Shown: positions 1 to 9,888 of the stretch, one piece after another | Layout: the number at the start of each line of letters is the position of its first letter | Position numbering within the stretch: the stretch's first letter is position 1 | Origin: Curvibacter sp. | Lineage (GTDB): Bacteria; Pseudomonadota; Gammaproteobacteria; Burkholderiales; Burkholderiaceae_C | DNA length: 64,000 nt | NCBI GenBank assembly: GCA_004293725.1 | Contig: REAW01000011.1 | Location: forward strand, 45,999 to 109,998 | Direction: 5' to 3' | Program-made: the position numbers and the translations under genes | Notes under the pieces: model-generated | The model's input: the letters and a program-made list of their open reading frames with translations, nothing else | What the model was told of the DNA's origin: nothing | The model's database searches: none

Positions 1-190
1 AGAAACTGCTTGGGGGCTAGAGGCCCGCTTCGGCCTGCAGTACTGGGATGCGCTCATCGTTGCCGCTGCCGCGCAAAGCGGAGCCACACATGTACTGTCG
101 TTGGACCTGCCGCATGGCCAGCAAATGGATGGCGTCACCATCCTCAGTCCATTGCAGGCTACGCCCGCTGACGTGGCACTGGCCGACTGA
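1..190 (+). CDS. PIN-domain (VapC-like) ribonuclease toxin, C-terminal part
   Basis: An open frame enters from the left edge (first full codon at base 2) and stops with TGA at 188-190, giving about 62 residues. The translation contains YWDALIVAAA followed by HVLSLDLPHGQQMDG, which is the last helix-strand unit of PIN domains, with the metal-binding aspartates of WDAL and SLDL. In the VapC family the protein is an RNase neutralised by an antitoxin encoded just upstream; that gene and the N-terminus lie outside the window. The stop is 23 bases before hisC, so the toxin may be cotranscribed with histidine genes. Family assignment is by motif recognition on a fragment only. Confidence 0.7.
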   Translation, partial: ETAWGLEARFGLQYWDALIVAAAAQSGATHVLSLDLPHGQQMDGVTILSPLQATPADVALAD

Positions 191-213
191 ATCTCCTGCA
201 TTGAAAGCACCGC

Positions 214-1362
214 ATGACATTGCCTCCTTCCACTGACACCTTCATGAATGCGCTGTTACAGCGCCGAATCCGTCCAGACGTTCTGGGAATGCACGCTTAC
301 GCGGTGCAAGATTCCAAAGGCATGGTGAAGCTCGACGCCATGGAAAACCCGCATCGCCTGCCCGCCGGGTTGCAAGAAGCGTTGGGCCGTCGCCTGGGTG
401 CGCTGGCGCTCAACCGCTACCCCGATGGCCGCGTGAACGCACTGCGCGAAGCCCTGGCCGCGTATGCGGCCATGCCTGCGGGCTTTGGCATCATGTTGGG
501 CAATGGCTCCGACGAGCTGATCTCATTGCTGGCAATGGCCTGTGATATTCCGGTGGCGCCAGGTCAGCCCAAGCCCGCGGTCCTGGCGCCGCTGCCAGGC
601 TTCGTGATGTACGCCATGAGCGCCCAACTGCAAGGGCTGGATTTTGTGGGGGTGCCGCTCACGCCCGATTTTGAGTTGGATGTGCCTGCCATGGTGCAGT
701 CGATTGAACAGCACCAGCCCGCTATCGTCTATCTGGCTTACCCCAACAACCCCACGGCCAACCTGTGGGCCGAAGCGGACATGGTGCGGGTGGTAGCTGC
801 AGCCCAAGCCGCCGGCAGTATCGTGGCCATCGACGAGGCATACCAGCCGTTTTCCAGCCGCACCTACCTAGATGTAATTCGCGCCAACCCAGCGGCCAAT
901 GCCCACGTGCTGCTGATGCGCACCATGAGCAAGTTTGGCCTGGCCGGTGTGCGCATTGGCTATATGGTGGGCCCACAGGCGCTCATCGCCCAGGTGGACA
1001 AGGTGCGCCCACCCTACAACATCAGTGTGCTGAATTGCGAGTGCGCGCTGTTTGCGCTTGAGCATCAAGAGACTTTTGCAGCGCAAGCCCAGCAGATATG
1101 TGCACAGCGCGCTATTCTTTTGGAAGCGTTGCGTGCGCTTCCCGGTGTCATTGCCTGGAATAGCGATGCCAACATGGTGCTGATTCGCATCGCAGGCGCA
1201 GACGATGCGGCACATAAAGTGTTTGAAGGTCTCAAAGCGCGTGGCATTCTGGTCAAGAACGTTTCTAAAATGCATCCATTGTTGGCCCAATGCTTGCGCC
1301 TGACTGTCGGCACCGCCGATGAAAACGCCCAATTGTTGAAGGCCCTGCAGGAAGTCTTATGA
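214..1362 (+). CDS. hisC: Histidinol-phosphate aminotransferase
   Basis: This 382-residue fold-type I PLP aminotransferase converts imidazole-acetol phosphate to histidinol phosphate in histidine synthesis. Visible landmarks are YPDG near residue 69, the glycine-rich GNGSDELI near 96, the NPT motif near 179, IDEAYQPF with the cofactor-binding Asp207 and Tyr210, and the Schiff-base lysine Lys240 in [13 protein letters not shown]. Length is normal for the family. ATG 214 is used; an internal ATG at 244 is possible. The stop overlaps the hisB start by four bases, showing a tight operon running hisC-B-H-A-F-I-E. Confidence 0.95.
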   Translation: MTLPPSTDTFMNALLQRRIRPDVLGMHAYAVQDSKGMVKLDAMENPHRLPAGLQEALGRRLGALALNRYPDGRVNALREALAAYAAMPAGFGIMLGNGSDELISLLAMACDIPVAPGQPKPAVLAPLPGFVMYAMSAQLQGLDFVGVPLTPDFELDVPAMVQSIEQHQPAIVYLAYPNNPTANLWAEADMVRVVAAAQAAGSIVAIDEAYQPFSSRTYLDVIRANPAANAHVLLMRTMSKFGLAGVRIGYMVGPQALIAQVDKVRPPYNISVLNCECALFALEHQETFAAQAQQICAQRAILLEALRALPGVIAWNSDANMVLIRIAGADDAAHKVFEGLKARGILVKNVSKMHPLLAQCLRLTVGTADENAQLLKALQEVL

Positions 1363-1991
1363 GTACAAACTACCCCCTTACCGAAGTCCCCCAGCCTTAC
1401 GCGCCCCGCATTGCCGAGGTGTCGCGCAACACCGCCGAGACCAAAATCAAGGTTCGCGTCAACCTGGACGGCACAGGTGTGAGTCGCCTGTCCACCGGCA
1501 TTGGTTTCTTTGACCACATGCTGGACCAGATTGCCCGCCACGGCATGATTGACCTCGACATTGAGGCCGATGGGGACCTGCATATCGACGGCCACCACAC
1601 CGTCGAAGACGTGGGTATCACGTTGGGCCAGGCTTTTCACCAAGCAATTGGAGACAAGAAAGGCATACGCCGCTATGGCCACGCCTATGTGCCGTTGGAC
1701 GAAGCCTTGAGCCGCGTGGTCATCGACTTTTCGGGCCGGCCCGGGCTGGAACTCAACGTGCCGTTCAAGAGCGGAATGATCGGTGCGTTCGATACCCAAC
1801 TCACCCACGAATTTTTCCAAGGGTTTGTGAACCACGCCTTTGTGACCCTGCACATCGACAACCTCAAGGGTGAGAACGCCCATCACCAGGCCGAGACCGT
1901 CTTTAAAGCTTTTGCCCGTGCGTTGCGGGCCGCTATTGAGTTCGATCCCCGCGCGCTGGGCACGATTCCTTCTACCAAGGGTTCGCTGTAA
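1359..1991 (+). CDS. hisB: Imidazoleglycerol-phosphate dehydratase
   Basis: A 210-residue monofunctional IGPD that dehydrates imidazoleglycerol phosphate to imidazole-acetol phosphate. It carries the characteristic manganese-binding HHTVED block near residues 79-84 and the [13 protein letters not shown] segment near 49-61. There is no N-terminal histidinol phosphatase domain, unlike the fused enterobacterial HisB. An unusually long N-terminal leader of about 20 residues precedes the conserved core. The start ATG overlaps the end of hisC, and the last base of its stop is the first base of hisH, so translation is probably coupled through all three genes. Confidence 0.95.
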   Translation: MSTNYPLTEVPQPYAPRIAEVSRNTAETKIKVRVNLDGTGVSRLSTGIGFFDHMLDQIARHGMIDLDIEADGDLHIDGHHTVEDVGITLGQAFHQAIGDKKGIRRYGHAYVPLDEALSRVVIDFSGRPGLELNVPFKSGMIGAFDTQLTHEFFQGFVNHAFVTLHIDNLKGENAHHQAETVFKAFARALRAAIEFDPRALGTIPSTKGSL

Positions 1992-2650
1992 TGAAAAAAG
2001 TGGCGGTGGTGGACTACGGCATGGGCAACCTGCGTTCGGTCACCCAAGCTGTGATGCACGTAGCTGCCGACGCCGGCGTTGAAGTTGTCTGGGCCCGCAC
2101 TGCGCAAGAAGTGATGGACTCGGAGCGCGTGGTGCTCCCGGGCCAGGGTGCCATGCGAGATTGCATGCGTGAACTACATGACTCCGGCATGTTGGAGGCC
2201 GTCCTGCACGCAGCCGCCAACAAGCCATTAATGGGCGTGTGTGTGGGCATGCAGATGCTGTTGGACCACAGCGAGGAGCTGAATACCCCCAGTCTGGGCC
2301 TGATTTCTGGCGAAGTGGTCAAGTTTGACCTTGCGGGGCAAATCCAGCCCGATGGCAGTCGCTACAAAGTACCGCAAATGGGTTGGAATCAGGTGTGGCA
2401 GACCAGCCATGCCGGAGCGCCCAGGCACCCGGTGTGGGGTGAGGTGCCAGATGGGAGCTACTTCTACTTTGTGCACAGTTACTACGCCAAACCGTCAGAT
2501 GCGCGCCACAGCGTGGGCGAGACCGACTACGGCCAACGCTTTTCTTCGGCAATTGCACGCGATAATATTTTCGCAACCCAATTTCACCCTGAAAAAAGTG
2601 CCGACCACGGTTTGTCCCTGTACCGCAACTTCCTCCACTGGAACCCTTGA
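1991..2650 (+). CDS. hisH: Imidazole glycerol phosphate synthase, glutaminase subunit
   Basis: A 219-residue class I glutamine amidotransferase that supplies ammonia to HisF. The triad is complete: nucleophile Cys84 in GVCVGMQML, with His199 and Glu201 in [10 protein letters not shown]. The oxyanion-strand motif PGQGAM is near residue 50. HisH and HisF form a heterodimer in the cytoplasm. It starts on the last base of the hisB stop. A 58-base spacer follows before hisA. Confidence 0.95.
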   Translation: MKKVAVVDYGMGNLRSVTQAVMHVAADAGVEVVWARTAQEVMDSERVVLPGQGAMRDCMRELHDSGMLEAVLHAAANKPLMGVCVGMQMLLDHSEELNTPSLGLISGEVVKFDLAGQIQPDGSRYKVPQMGWNQVWQTSHAGAPRHPVWGEVPDGSYFYFVHSYYAKPSDARHSVGETDYGQRFSSAIARDNIFATQFHPEKSADHGLSLYRNFLHWNP

Positions 2651-2708
2651 GGCGCATTGCGCCCACTGAGCTTCCCCAGACCCTTTTCCTCCCCCAACCT
2701 GAAGCATC

Positions 2709-3449
2709 ATGCTTTTAATTCCTGCAATCGATCTCAAAGACGGCCACTGTGTACGCCTCAAGCAAGGCGATATGGACCAATCCACCACGTTTGGCGAAGA
2801 CCCTGCGGTCATGGCCCGTAGCTGGGTTGATAAGGGTGCGCGGCGCCTGCATTTGGTCGATTTGAACGGAGCCTTTGCCGGGCACCCGAAAAATGAGATG
2901 GCGATTCGCAAGATTCTCAAGGAAGTGGGCACGGAGGTTGATGTGCAGTTGGGCGGCGGTATCCGCGATCTGGACACGATAGAGCGATACCTCGATGCGG
3001 GCCTTCGCTACGTCATTATTGGCACTGCAGCGGTTAAAAACCCCGGTTTCTTGCAAGACGCCTGCACCGCATTTGGCGGTCACATCATTGTGGGCCTGGA
3101 CGCACGCGATGGCAAAGTGGCCACCGATGGCTGGAGCAAACTTACCCGCCACGACGTCGTCGACCTGGGCAAGAAGTTCGAAGACTACGGCGTTGAAGGC
3201 ATCATCTATACCGACATCGGCCGCGATGGCATGCTCTCTGGAATCAACATTGACGCTACCGTCAAGCTGGCTCAAGCGTTGACCATTCCCGTCATTGCTT
3301 CGGGTGGGCTGTCCAACATGGCTGACATTGAAGCCTTGTGCGAGGTTGAGGACGAAGGGGTAGAGGGCGTTATTTGTGGTCGCGCCATCTACAGTGGCGA
3401 CCTCGACTTTGCGAAGGCGCAAGAGCGTGCCGACGAGTTGAATGGCTGA
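2709..3449 (+). CDS. hisA: ProFAR isomerase (1-(5-phosphoribosyl)-5-[(5-phosphoribosylamino)methylideneamino]imidazole-4-carboxamide isomerase)
   Basis: A 246-residue TIM-barrel enzyme performing the Amadori rearrangement of ProFAR to PRFAR. The two catalytic aspartates are visible: Asp8 in IPAIDLKDG and Asp131 in VGLDARDG. Phosphate-binding glycine motifs LGGGIRD near 81 and ASGGLSN near 197 are present. It lies three bases upstream of its structural relative hisF. Length fits the family. Confidence 0.95.
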   Translation: MLLIPAIDLKDGHCVRLKQGDMDQSTTFGEDPAVMARSWVDKGARRLHLVDLNGAFAGHPKNEMAIRKILKEVGTEVDVQLGGGIRDLDTIERYLDAGLRYVIIGTAAVKNPGFLQDACTAFGGHIIVGLDARDGKVATDGWSKLTRHDVVDLGKKFEDYGVEGIIYTDIGRDGMLSGINIDATVKLAQALTIPVIASGGLSNMADIEALCEVEDEGVEGVICGRAIYSGDLDFAKAQERADELNG

Positions 3450-3452
3450 CAG

Positions 3453-4232
3453 GTGTTAGCCAAAAGAATTATTCCTTGCCTGGATGTCACGGGTGGCCGG
3501 GTCGTCAAAGGTGTCAACTTTGTCGAACTACGCGACGCCGGTGACCCGGTAGAAATTGCCGCCCGCTATAACGACCAGGGCGCTGACGAACTGACCTTTC
3601 TGGACATCACCGCCACCAGCGATGGGCGCGACCTGATTCTCCACATCATCGAAGCCGTGGCGAGCCAGGTCTTCATTCCGCTCACCGTAGGGGGGGGCGT
3701 ACGTGTGGTGGAAGACGTGCGCCGCTTGCTTAACGCGGGCGCTGACAAAGTGAGTTTTAATTCGGCAGCATTGGCCAACCCGCAGGTGATTGAAGACGCA
3801 TCCCTGAAATATGGCGCGCAGTGTATCGTGGTAGCCATCGATGCCAAGCGCCGCTCCGACGAAGACGCCGCGACCCGTGGTGCCGGCTGGGATGTTTACA
3901 GCCATGGCGGCCGCAAAAACACCGGCCTGGACGCGGTGGTCTGGGCCACCGAGATGGCGCGGCGCGGTGCCGGCGAGATTTTGCTCACCAGTATGGACCG
4001 CGATGGCACCAAAAGCGGGTTCGACCTGGCGCTTACCCGCGCCGTGGCAGACGCCATCAGCGTGCCAGTGATTGCCTCGGGCGGCGTGGGAACTCTGGAC
4101 CACTTGGCCGATGGCGTGCAGCAGGGCAGGGCCGATGCGGTGCTGGCCGCTAGCATCTTCCACTACGGCGAGTACACCGTAGGCCAGGCCAAGGCCCGCA
4201 TGGCCGAACGCGGCATTCCGGTCAGAATCTAA
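3453..4232 (+). CDS. hisF: Imidazole glycerol phosphate synthase, cyclase subunit
   Basis: A 259-residue TIM barrel that uses ammonia from HisH to convert PRFAR into imidazoleglycerol phosphate and AICAR. The general acid/base residues Asp11 (CLDVTGG) and Asp130 (VAIDAKR) are conserved. The gene starts with GTG at 3453, only three bases after the hisA stop, and the conserved [10 protein letters not shown] start supports that codon. A copy of a dispersed short repeat lies immediately after its stop. Confidence 0.95.
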   Translation: MLAKRIIPCLDVTGGRVVKGVNFVELRDAGDPVEIAARYNDQGADELTFLDITATSDGRDLILHIIEAVASQVFIPLTVGGGVRVVEDVRRLLNAGADKVSFNSAALANPQVIEDASLKYGAQCIVVAIDAKRRSDEDAATRGAGWDVYSHGGRKNTGLDAVVWATEMARRGAGEILLTSMDRDGTKSGFDLALTRAVADAISVPVIASGGVGTLDHLADGVQQGRADAVLAASIFHYGEYTVGQAKARMAERGIPVRI

Positions 4233-4290
4233 GCAATTTAGGCCTCTAGCCCCCATCAATGCTGCGCAAGCAGCTATGAATTTAATAGCA
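4233..4290. repeat. Dispersed intergenic repeat, copy A
   Basis: The 58-base gap between hisF and hisI is filled by a sequence reading, on the minus strand, TTGCTATTAAATTCATAGCT, then GCTTGCGCAGCATTGATG, then GGGGGCTAGAGGCC. Three other places (20016-20060, 27595-27645, 63336-63388) share the core GCTA-about 9 bases-TAGCT(G/A)C followed by CGCG or GCGC. I associate it with a repeat family scattered through Comamonadaceae genomes. Because it sits inside the his operon, it may affect mRNA processing between hisF and hisI. Confidence 0.65.
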
Positions 4291-4291
4291 A

Positions 4292-4711
4292 ATGCAACCC
4301 ACCCTCACTCCCACCCCGCCTGTGAGCTGGCTCAAACACATCCGTTGGGATTCCAAAGGCCTGGTGCCGGTGATTGCGCAGGAGCAAGGCACCAACGACG
4401 TGTTGATGTTCGCCTGGATGAACCGCGAAGCCCTGCAAAAGACCGCGGAGTTAGGGCGGGCCGTGTATTTCAGCCGCACGCGCGACAAGCTTTGGTACAA
4501 GGGCGAAGAGTCTGGCCACGTACAAACCGTGCACGAGATTCGCATGGACTGTGACAACGATGTGATTCTGCTTAAGGTAACCCAGCTGGGCCACGAGCCC
4601 GGAATTGCTTGCCACACCGGCCGTCACAGTTGTTTCTTTAGCGTGCTGGAAAATGGCGAATGGAAATCTGTGGATCCGGTCTTGAAAGATCCCGAGTCCA
4701 TCTACAAATAG
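4292..4711 (+). CDS. hisI: Phosphoribosyl-AMP cyclohydrolase
   Basis: A 139-residue enzyme that opens the purine ring of phosphoribosyl-AMP in the third step of histidine synthesis. Zinc ligands Cys87, Cys107 and Cys114 are visible in [10 protein letters not shown] and [10 protein letters not shown], with the magnesium-binding aspartates around Asp86-Asp90. It is a stand-alone cyclohydrolase, with the pyrophosphatase HisE encoded separately next door. ATG 4292 lies just after the repeat that fills the gap to hisF. Confidence 0.95.
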   Translation: MQPTLTPTPPVSWLKHIRWDSKGLVPVIAQEQGTNDVLMFAWMNREALQKTAELGRAVYFSRTRDKLWYKGEESGHVQTVHEIRMDCDNDVILLKVTQLGHEPGIACHTGRHSCFFSVLENGEWKSVDPVLKDPESIYK

Positions 4712-4723
4712 TGCATCAGCAAT

Positions 4724-5107
4724 ATGTCCATCTCCCAAGACTCTCTGGCCGCCCTGGCCGCCGTGATTGAAAGCCGCAAGGTGGCCAATGGCGGCAACCC
4801 GGACGCCAGCTACGTGTCCCGCCTGCTGCACAAGGGGCCCGATGCCTTTTTGAAGAAAATTGGCGAAGAAGCCACCGAAGTGGTCATGGCCGCCAAAGAT
4901 GCCGACCACGGTGGTGATGCCACCAAGATCGTGTATGAAGTGGCCGACCTCTGGTTCCACTGCATGGTGGCGTTGTCGCACTACGGCCTGTCGCCGGCCG
5001 ATGTGATTGCCGAACTGGAGCGCCGTGTAGGCACCAGCGGGCTGGAAGAAAAAGCTTTGCGCAAGGCGATGGCGCGCGAGGCCGAACCCAAAACTGATTC
5101 CCATTGA
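4724..5107 (+). CDS. hisE: Phosphoribosyl-ATP pyrophosphatase
   Basis: A 127-residue all-alpha MazG-like pyrophosphohydrolase removing diphosphate from phosphoribosyl-ATP. The metal-binding helix motif [12 protein letters not shown] near residues 47-58 and the second helix YEVADLWFH near 70-78 are typical. It follows hisI by 12 bases and ends the visible histidine genes. The ATP-PRTase HisG and HisD are not in the window. Confidence 0.93.
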   Translation: MSISQDSLAALAAVIESRKVANGGNPDASYVSRLLHKGPDAFLKKIGEEATEVVMAAKDADHGGDATKIVYEVADLWFHCMVALSHYGLSPADVIAELERRVGTSGLEEKALRKAMAREAEPKTDSH

Positions 5108-5117
5108 TGGAGTGCGT

Positions 5118-5519
5118 ATGAGCCAGGATTTCACCACCCCCAACACCCCTGCACATGTCAGCGTGCAGCAACTGCAGTCGCTCAATACCGTGGGCACCAT
5201 CAGTTATGTGCTGCACCTGGTCGTGGCGGTCAGTGCGTTCATTCCCGGAGGTCAGTTTGGCATGACGCTATTGCTGGTTGCGCTCATTCTGGACATGGTC
5301 AAGCGTAGCGATGCGTCCGGTACCTGGCACGCATCCCATTTCCGCTGGCGCATTCGTTCCGTGATCATCGCGGGGGTCCTGTACCTGGTGACCTTCCCAC
5401 TGTTTTTGCTGCTGTATGTGCCCGGCGCCATTGCCTGGGCGCTGATCTCGATATGGTTTCTGTACCGCATCGTCACCGGCTTTATTGCCATGAACAAAGG
5501 CCAGGAGATCGGCGCATGA
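5118..5519 (+). CDS. DUF4870-family small membrane protein
   Basis: About 133 residues with three or four hydrophobic segments (roughly residues 25-60, 78-100 and 103-122) and the RWRIRSVIIAG loop typical of DUF4870 proteins. The function is unknown. I prefer ATG 5118 over GTG 5112 because TGGAG at 5109-5113 can serve as its ribosome site. Its stop overlaps the start of the downstream HIT gene (ATGA). In related betaproteobacteria this protein sits between his and tat genes, as here. I infer only that it is part of the operon. Confidence 0.75.
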   Translation: MSQDFTTPNTPAHVSVQQLQSLNTVGTISYVLHLVVAVSAFIPGGQFGMTLLLVALILDMVKRSDASGTWHASHFRWRIRSVIIAGVLYLVTFPLFLLLYVPGAIAWALISIWFLYRIVTGFIAMNKGQEIGA

Positions 5520-5878
5520 GTGCACACGACCCGAACTGCCTTTTCTGCAAAATCATTGCCAAGCAGATCCCCTCCAAAGCGGTATACGAGGACGAACTTG
5601 TCTACGCGTTTCACGACATCAACCCGTGGGCGCCGGTCCATTTCTTGTTGATTCCCAAGGCACACATTCCGAGCATGGCTCAGATTGGGCCAGAGCACGC
5701 CGCGCTGATGGGCCACATGATGGCCCTGGTACCCAAGCTGGCAGCCGAACAGGGCTGCAACCCCTATCCCCATGGCGGCTACCGTTTGCTCACCAACACC
5801 GGGACTGAAGGCGGACAGGAAGTGCACCATTTGCATTTCCATGTGATGGGCGGCACACGCCCTTGGTTGCGTGGGTAA
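5516..5878 (+). CDS. HIT-family nucleotide hydrolase (HinT-like)
   Basis: A 120-residue histidine-triad protein. The catalytic triad block HHLHFHVMGG is near the C-terminus, and CLFCKI near residue 8 is the usual N-terminal signature. HinT proteins hydrolyse phosphoramidates such as AMP-lysine and lysyl-adenylate. An upstream in-frame ATG would add 21 residues of shadow sequence; ATG 5516 overlapping the previous stop gives the family-standard N-terminus. It is cotranscribed with the DUF4870 gene and probably with tatABC. Confidence 0.9.
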   Translation: MSAHDPNCLFCKIIAKQIPSKAVYEDELVYAFHDINPWAPVHFLLIPKAHIPSMAQIGPEHAALMGHMMALVPKLAAEQGCNPYPHGGYRLLTNTGTEGGQEVHHLHFHVMGGTRPWLRG

Positions 5879-5950
5879 CTCCATGCCCGTGCGACACATT
5901 CATAGGGCTTTGCTCGCGCCGACTAGAATTCAATTAATCGTTAGGAGTAA

Positions 5951-6193
5951 ATGATGGGTACTTTTTCCATTTGGCACTGGTTGATCGTCTTGCTGATCGT
6001 CGTCATGGTGTTCGGCACCAAAAAGCTCAAGAACATGGGTTCTGACCTGGGCGGTGCAGTGAAGGGCTTTAAAGATGGTATGAAAGACGGCACTGCAGCC
6101 GCTGCGGAAGACAAACCAGCGGCCCCTCCACAGCAAGTGGCCAATGCCACTGAAAAAACCACGATCGACGTGGAAGCCAAGCAAAAGAACTGA
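5951..6193 (+). CDS. tatA: Sec-independent translocase subunit TatA
   Basis: An 80-residue TatA/E protein. It has one N-terminal transmembrane helix (about residues 8-22), the [10 protein letters not shown] hinge, an amphipathic helix ([14 protein letters not shown]) and a charged C-terminal tail. It oligomerises to form the pore for folded proteins at the inner membrane. AGGAG at 5943-5947 provides the ribosome site for ATG 5951 or 5954. TatB and TatC follow immediately. The molybdoenzyme at 13.3 kb shows no obvious twin-arginine leader, so its export by this system is not implied. Confidence 0.95.
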   Translation: MMGTFSIWHWLIVLLIVVMVFGTKKLKNMGSDLGGAVKGFKDGMKDGTAAAAEDKPAAPPQQVANATEKTTIDVEAKQKN

Positions 6194-6204
6194 GCTAGCG
6201 CTGC

Positions 6205-6648
6205 GTGATTGACCTCGGCATATCGAAGATGGCGCTGATTGGCGCGGTGGCGTTGATCGTTATCGGGCCCGAGAAGTTACCCAAACTGGCCCGTACGCTG
6301 GGTGCCCTGTTGGGCAAGGCCCAACGCTATGTGGCAGACGTAAAGGCCGAAGTCAACCGTTCTATGGAGCTCGATGAGCTCAAGAAAATGCGTGAAACCG
6401 TGGAGGGCGCCGCGCGTGACGTGGAAAACTCCATCCAGACGCAAGCGAGTGATTTCGAAAAGTCGTGGTCTGACGCCACTGACTCTGCGCTGGAGTCTGC
6501 ACTACCGCAGTACAAGCACCCCCACAAAAACTGGCGCCTTAAACAAGGTGCCATGCCCCAGTGGTACAAAGCCCGCAACGGCGTGCGTACCAAGGCGCAA
6601 TCGGGAGCTGCCCGTGTGGCGCGCTACCGTCCGCCGCGCGTGCGCTGA
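6205..6648 (+). CDS. tatB: Sec-independent translocase subunit TatB
   Basis: A 147-residue TatB starting at GTG 6205, with N-terminal helix [20 protein letters not shown], the [13 protein letters not shown] hinge and a long amphipathic/coiled region up to about residue 90. TatB forms the signal-peptide receptor with TatC. The C-terminus is a basic [11 protein letters not shown] tail. It sits 11 bases after tatA and 21 bases before tatC. Confidence 0.93.
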   Translation: MIDLGISKMALIGAVALIVIGPEKLPKLARTLGALLGKAQRYVADVKAEVNRSMELDELKKMRETVEGAARDVENSIQTQASDFEKSWSDATDSALESALPQYKHPHKNWRLKQGAMPQWYKARNGVRTKAQSGAARVARYRPPRVR

Positions 6649-6669
6649 GCGGCACCACCTAAGTCCCCC

Positions 6670-7464
6670 ATGGCATCAGACAAACAACCGCAAGACGAGC
6701 TTGCCGGCACCGAGCAGCCCTTCGTCCAGCATTTGATGGAGTTGCGCGACCGCTTGGTCCGCGCAGCGATAGCCGTGGGTGTGGCTCTGGCCGTACTGGC
6801 GCTATACCCGGGTCCAGCCCAGCTTTATGACATCTTGGCAGCTCCGCTGGTGGCTACGCTGCCCGCAGGCGGCAAACTCATTGCCACTTCGGTCATCTCC
6901 CCTTTCCTGGTGCCGCTCAAGATCATGCTGATGTCGGCGTTTTTGTTGGCGCTGCCCGTGGTGCTGTGGCAGGTCTGGGCATTTGTGGCCCCTGGCTTGT
7001 ACAGCCACGAGAAGAAGCTGGTGCTGCCGCTGGTGGTGTCCAGCACGCTGTTGTTTTTCGTAGGCGTGGCGTTTTGTTACTTTTTTGTATTTGGGCAGGT
7101 GTTCAAGTTCATCCAGAGTTTTGCCCCGCAAAGCATTGCCGCAACGCCCGATATTGAGTCGTACCTGGACTTCGTGCTCTCCATGTTCCTGGCCTTTGGC
7201 TTGGCGTTTGAGGTGCCTATTGTGGTGATCGTGTTGGCGCGCATGGGCATCGTCAGCATCGAGAAACTCAAAGCCTTTCGCAGCTACTTCATTGTGTTGG
7301 CGTTTGTGGTGGCAGCCGTGGTAACGCCGCCCGATGTGGTGTCGCAGCTGGCACTGGCCATCCCCATGTGTATCTTGTATGAGATTGGTATCTGGGCGGC
7401 GCAGATCTTCATCAAACACACCCAGGCACCCGCTGAAGAAGCACCTACTTCCGAAGCGCCTTAA
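6670..7464 (+). CDS. tatC: Sec-independent translocase subunit TatC
   Basis: A 264-residue polytopic protein with six hydrophobic helices, the N-terminal HLMELRDRLVRA cytoplasmic cap that recognises twin-arginine signals, and the conserved LALPVVLWQVWAFVAPGL segment. The C-terminal extension is rich in Ala, Pro and Glu. It is the last gene of tatABC. The opposite-strand protease gene ends 31 bases beyond, so transcription converges here. Confidence 0.95.
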   Translation: MASDKQPQDELAGTEQPFVQHLMELRDRLVRAAIAVGVALAVLALYPGPAQLYDILAAPLVATLPAGGKLIATSVISPFLVPLKIMLMSAFLLALPVVLWQVWAFVAPGLYSHEKKLVLPLVVSSTLLFFVGVAFCYFFVFGQVFKFIQSFAPQSIAATPDIESYLDFVLSMFLAFGLAFEVPIVVIVLARMGIVSIEKLKAFRSYFIVLAFVVAAVVTPPDVVSQLALAIPMCILYEIGIWAAQIFIKHTQAPAEEAPTSEAP

Positions 7465-7495
7465 GTCTTTTTGTTTCCCGACGCTGCCTGCGGAC

Positions 7496-8641
<1,146 letters not shown>

Positions 8642-8752
8642 CGGGAATTCCAGCATGCGGCGGAACACAGGCGTGCCGCGCAGGGCAAATTGTAGGCGGC
8701 CTGTGGGTGGCGCAGGGGCTGCGCGTTACAGTGCTATATCACGCGCTCTGCC

Positions 8753-9118
8753 ATGCAAACCATCTTCATCCACCCCGCTGCACCGCCCAAGCCGCCCGAG
8801 GGGGCGCCCTGCAATGGCTGCGGGGTGTGCTGCCTGGCCCAGCCGTGCCCCGTCGGCATGCTGTTGTCACGCAGGCGGCACGGCGCTTGCCAGGCACTGC
8901 GCTGGGACGCTGCGCAAACCCAGTACCGCTGTGGCGCCATTACCGAGCCCAAGGGCGTAGTCCAGGCCGCGTTGACGCCTGCGCTGGTGCGACTGGCGCC
9001 GGTGCTGGCCGCCGTGCTGGCATGCGTGGCGCGGCGATGGGTGGCCGCAGGGCAGGGGTGCGACAGTGACCTGCAACCTCAGTCGCCGCCGCCAGCCTCA
9101 ACGACAATGCCGTTTTGA
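8753..9118 (+). CDS. Small cysteine-rich protein, YkgJ/UPF0153-like
   Basis: 121 residues with an N-terminal cysteine cluster CNGCGVCCLAQPCP (about residues 20-33) followed by further cysteines near 46 and 60. This matches the YkgJ zinc- or iron-cluster-binding family, whose function is not settled. The second half, from about residue 70, is hydrophobic with a cluster of Ala/Val/Leu and could be one membrane helix. The TGA stop at 9116-9118 overlaps the TTG candidate start of the downstream Nif3 gene, hinting at one transcript. Confidence 0.7.
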   Translation: MQTIFIHPAAPPKPPEGAPCNGCGVCCLAQPCPVGMLLSRRRHGACQALRWDAAQTQYRCGAITEPKGVVQAALTPALVRLAPVLAAVLACVARRWVAAGQGCDSDLQPQSPPPASTTMPF

Positions 9119-9135
9119 CCACCCTAAGTGCCGAC

Positions 9136-9888
9136 ATGACTGACCGCTCCACCCTGTTATCCACCTTGGACGCACTGTTGCAACCCGAGCGCTTCAAAGA
9201 CTATGGCCCCAACGGCTTGCAGGTCGAAGGTCGTGATGAAGTGCATACTTTGGTGTCAGGCGTCACGGCCAGTCTGGCGCTGATCGAAGCCGCTATTGCG
9301 GCCAAGGCGGATGCGATCCTGGTGCACCATGGCTTGTTTTGGCGGGGCCACGACGGCCGCGTGACCGGGTGGATGCGCCAACGCCTGGGCCTGCTGCTGG
9401 CCCATAACATCAACCTCATTGCTTACCATTTGCCGCTGGACGCGCACCCCGAGTTGGGAAATAACGCCCAGTTGGGGCGCGTGCTGGGCTTGCAAGCGGA
9501 CGCAAGGTTTGGCGAGCAACAGTTAGGCTTCTTGGGCACAGCGCCACAGGCCCTGAACACAGCCCACGCCTTGGCCGACCATGTGCAGGCTGCGCTCGGC
9601 CGCAGCGTCACTTTGGTGCCCGGCGGCACACAGCCACTGCGCCGCATTGCCTGGTGTACGGGTGGCGCCCAAGGCTACTTTGAAGACGCCATAGCGGCCG
9701 GGGCCGATGCCTTCATTACCGGCGAGATTTCCGAGCCCCAGGCCCACTACGCGCGCGAATGCGGCGTCGCCTACATCGCCTGTGGCCACCATGCCAGCGA
9801 GCGCTATGGCGCACCGGCCGTCGCTGCCCACGTAGCCGCGCAGTTGGGGCTGGCCCATACCTTCATCGACATCGACAACCCCGCATGA
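9136..9888 (+). CDS. Nif3-like dinuclear metal centre protein (YbgI family)
   Basis: 250 residues from ATG 9136; a TTG at 9115 would add seven residues. The family fingerprint is present: YGPNGLQVEG near 23-32, the metal-binding histidines of ILVHHGLFWRGHD (His64, His65), HLPLDAHPELGNN near 95, and the C-terminal ACGHHASERYG. These proteins form toroidal hexamers with a two-metal site. Some are annotated GTP cyclohydrolase I type 2 but the physiological reaction is uncertain. Its stop overlaps the pdxA start (ATGA). Confidence 0.9.
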   Translation: MTDRSTLLSTLDALLQPERFKDYGPNGLQVEGRDEVHTLVSGVTASLALIEAAIAAKADAILVHHGLFWRGHDGRVTGWMRQRLGLLLAHNINLIAYHLPLDAHPELGNNAQLGRVLGLQADARFGEQQLGFLGTAPQALNTAHALADHVQAALGRSVTLVPGGTQPLRRIAWCTGGAQGYFEDAIAAGADAFITGEISEPQAHYARECGVAYIACGHHASERYGAPAVAAHVAAQLGLAHTFIDIDNPA

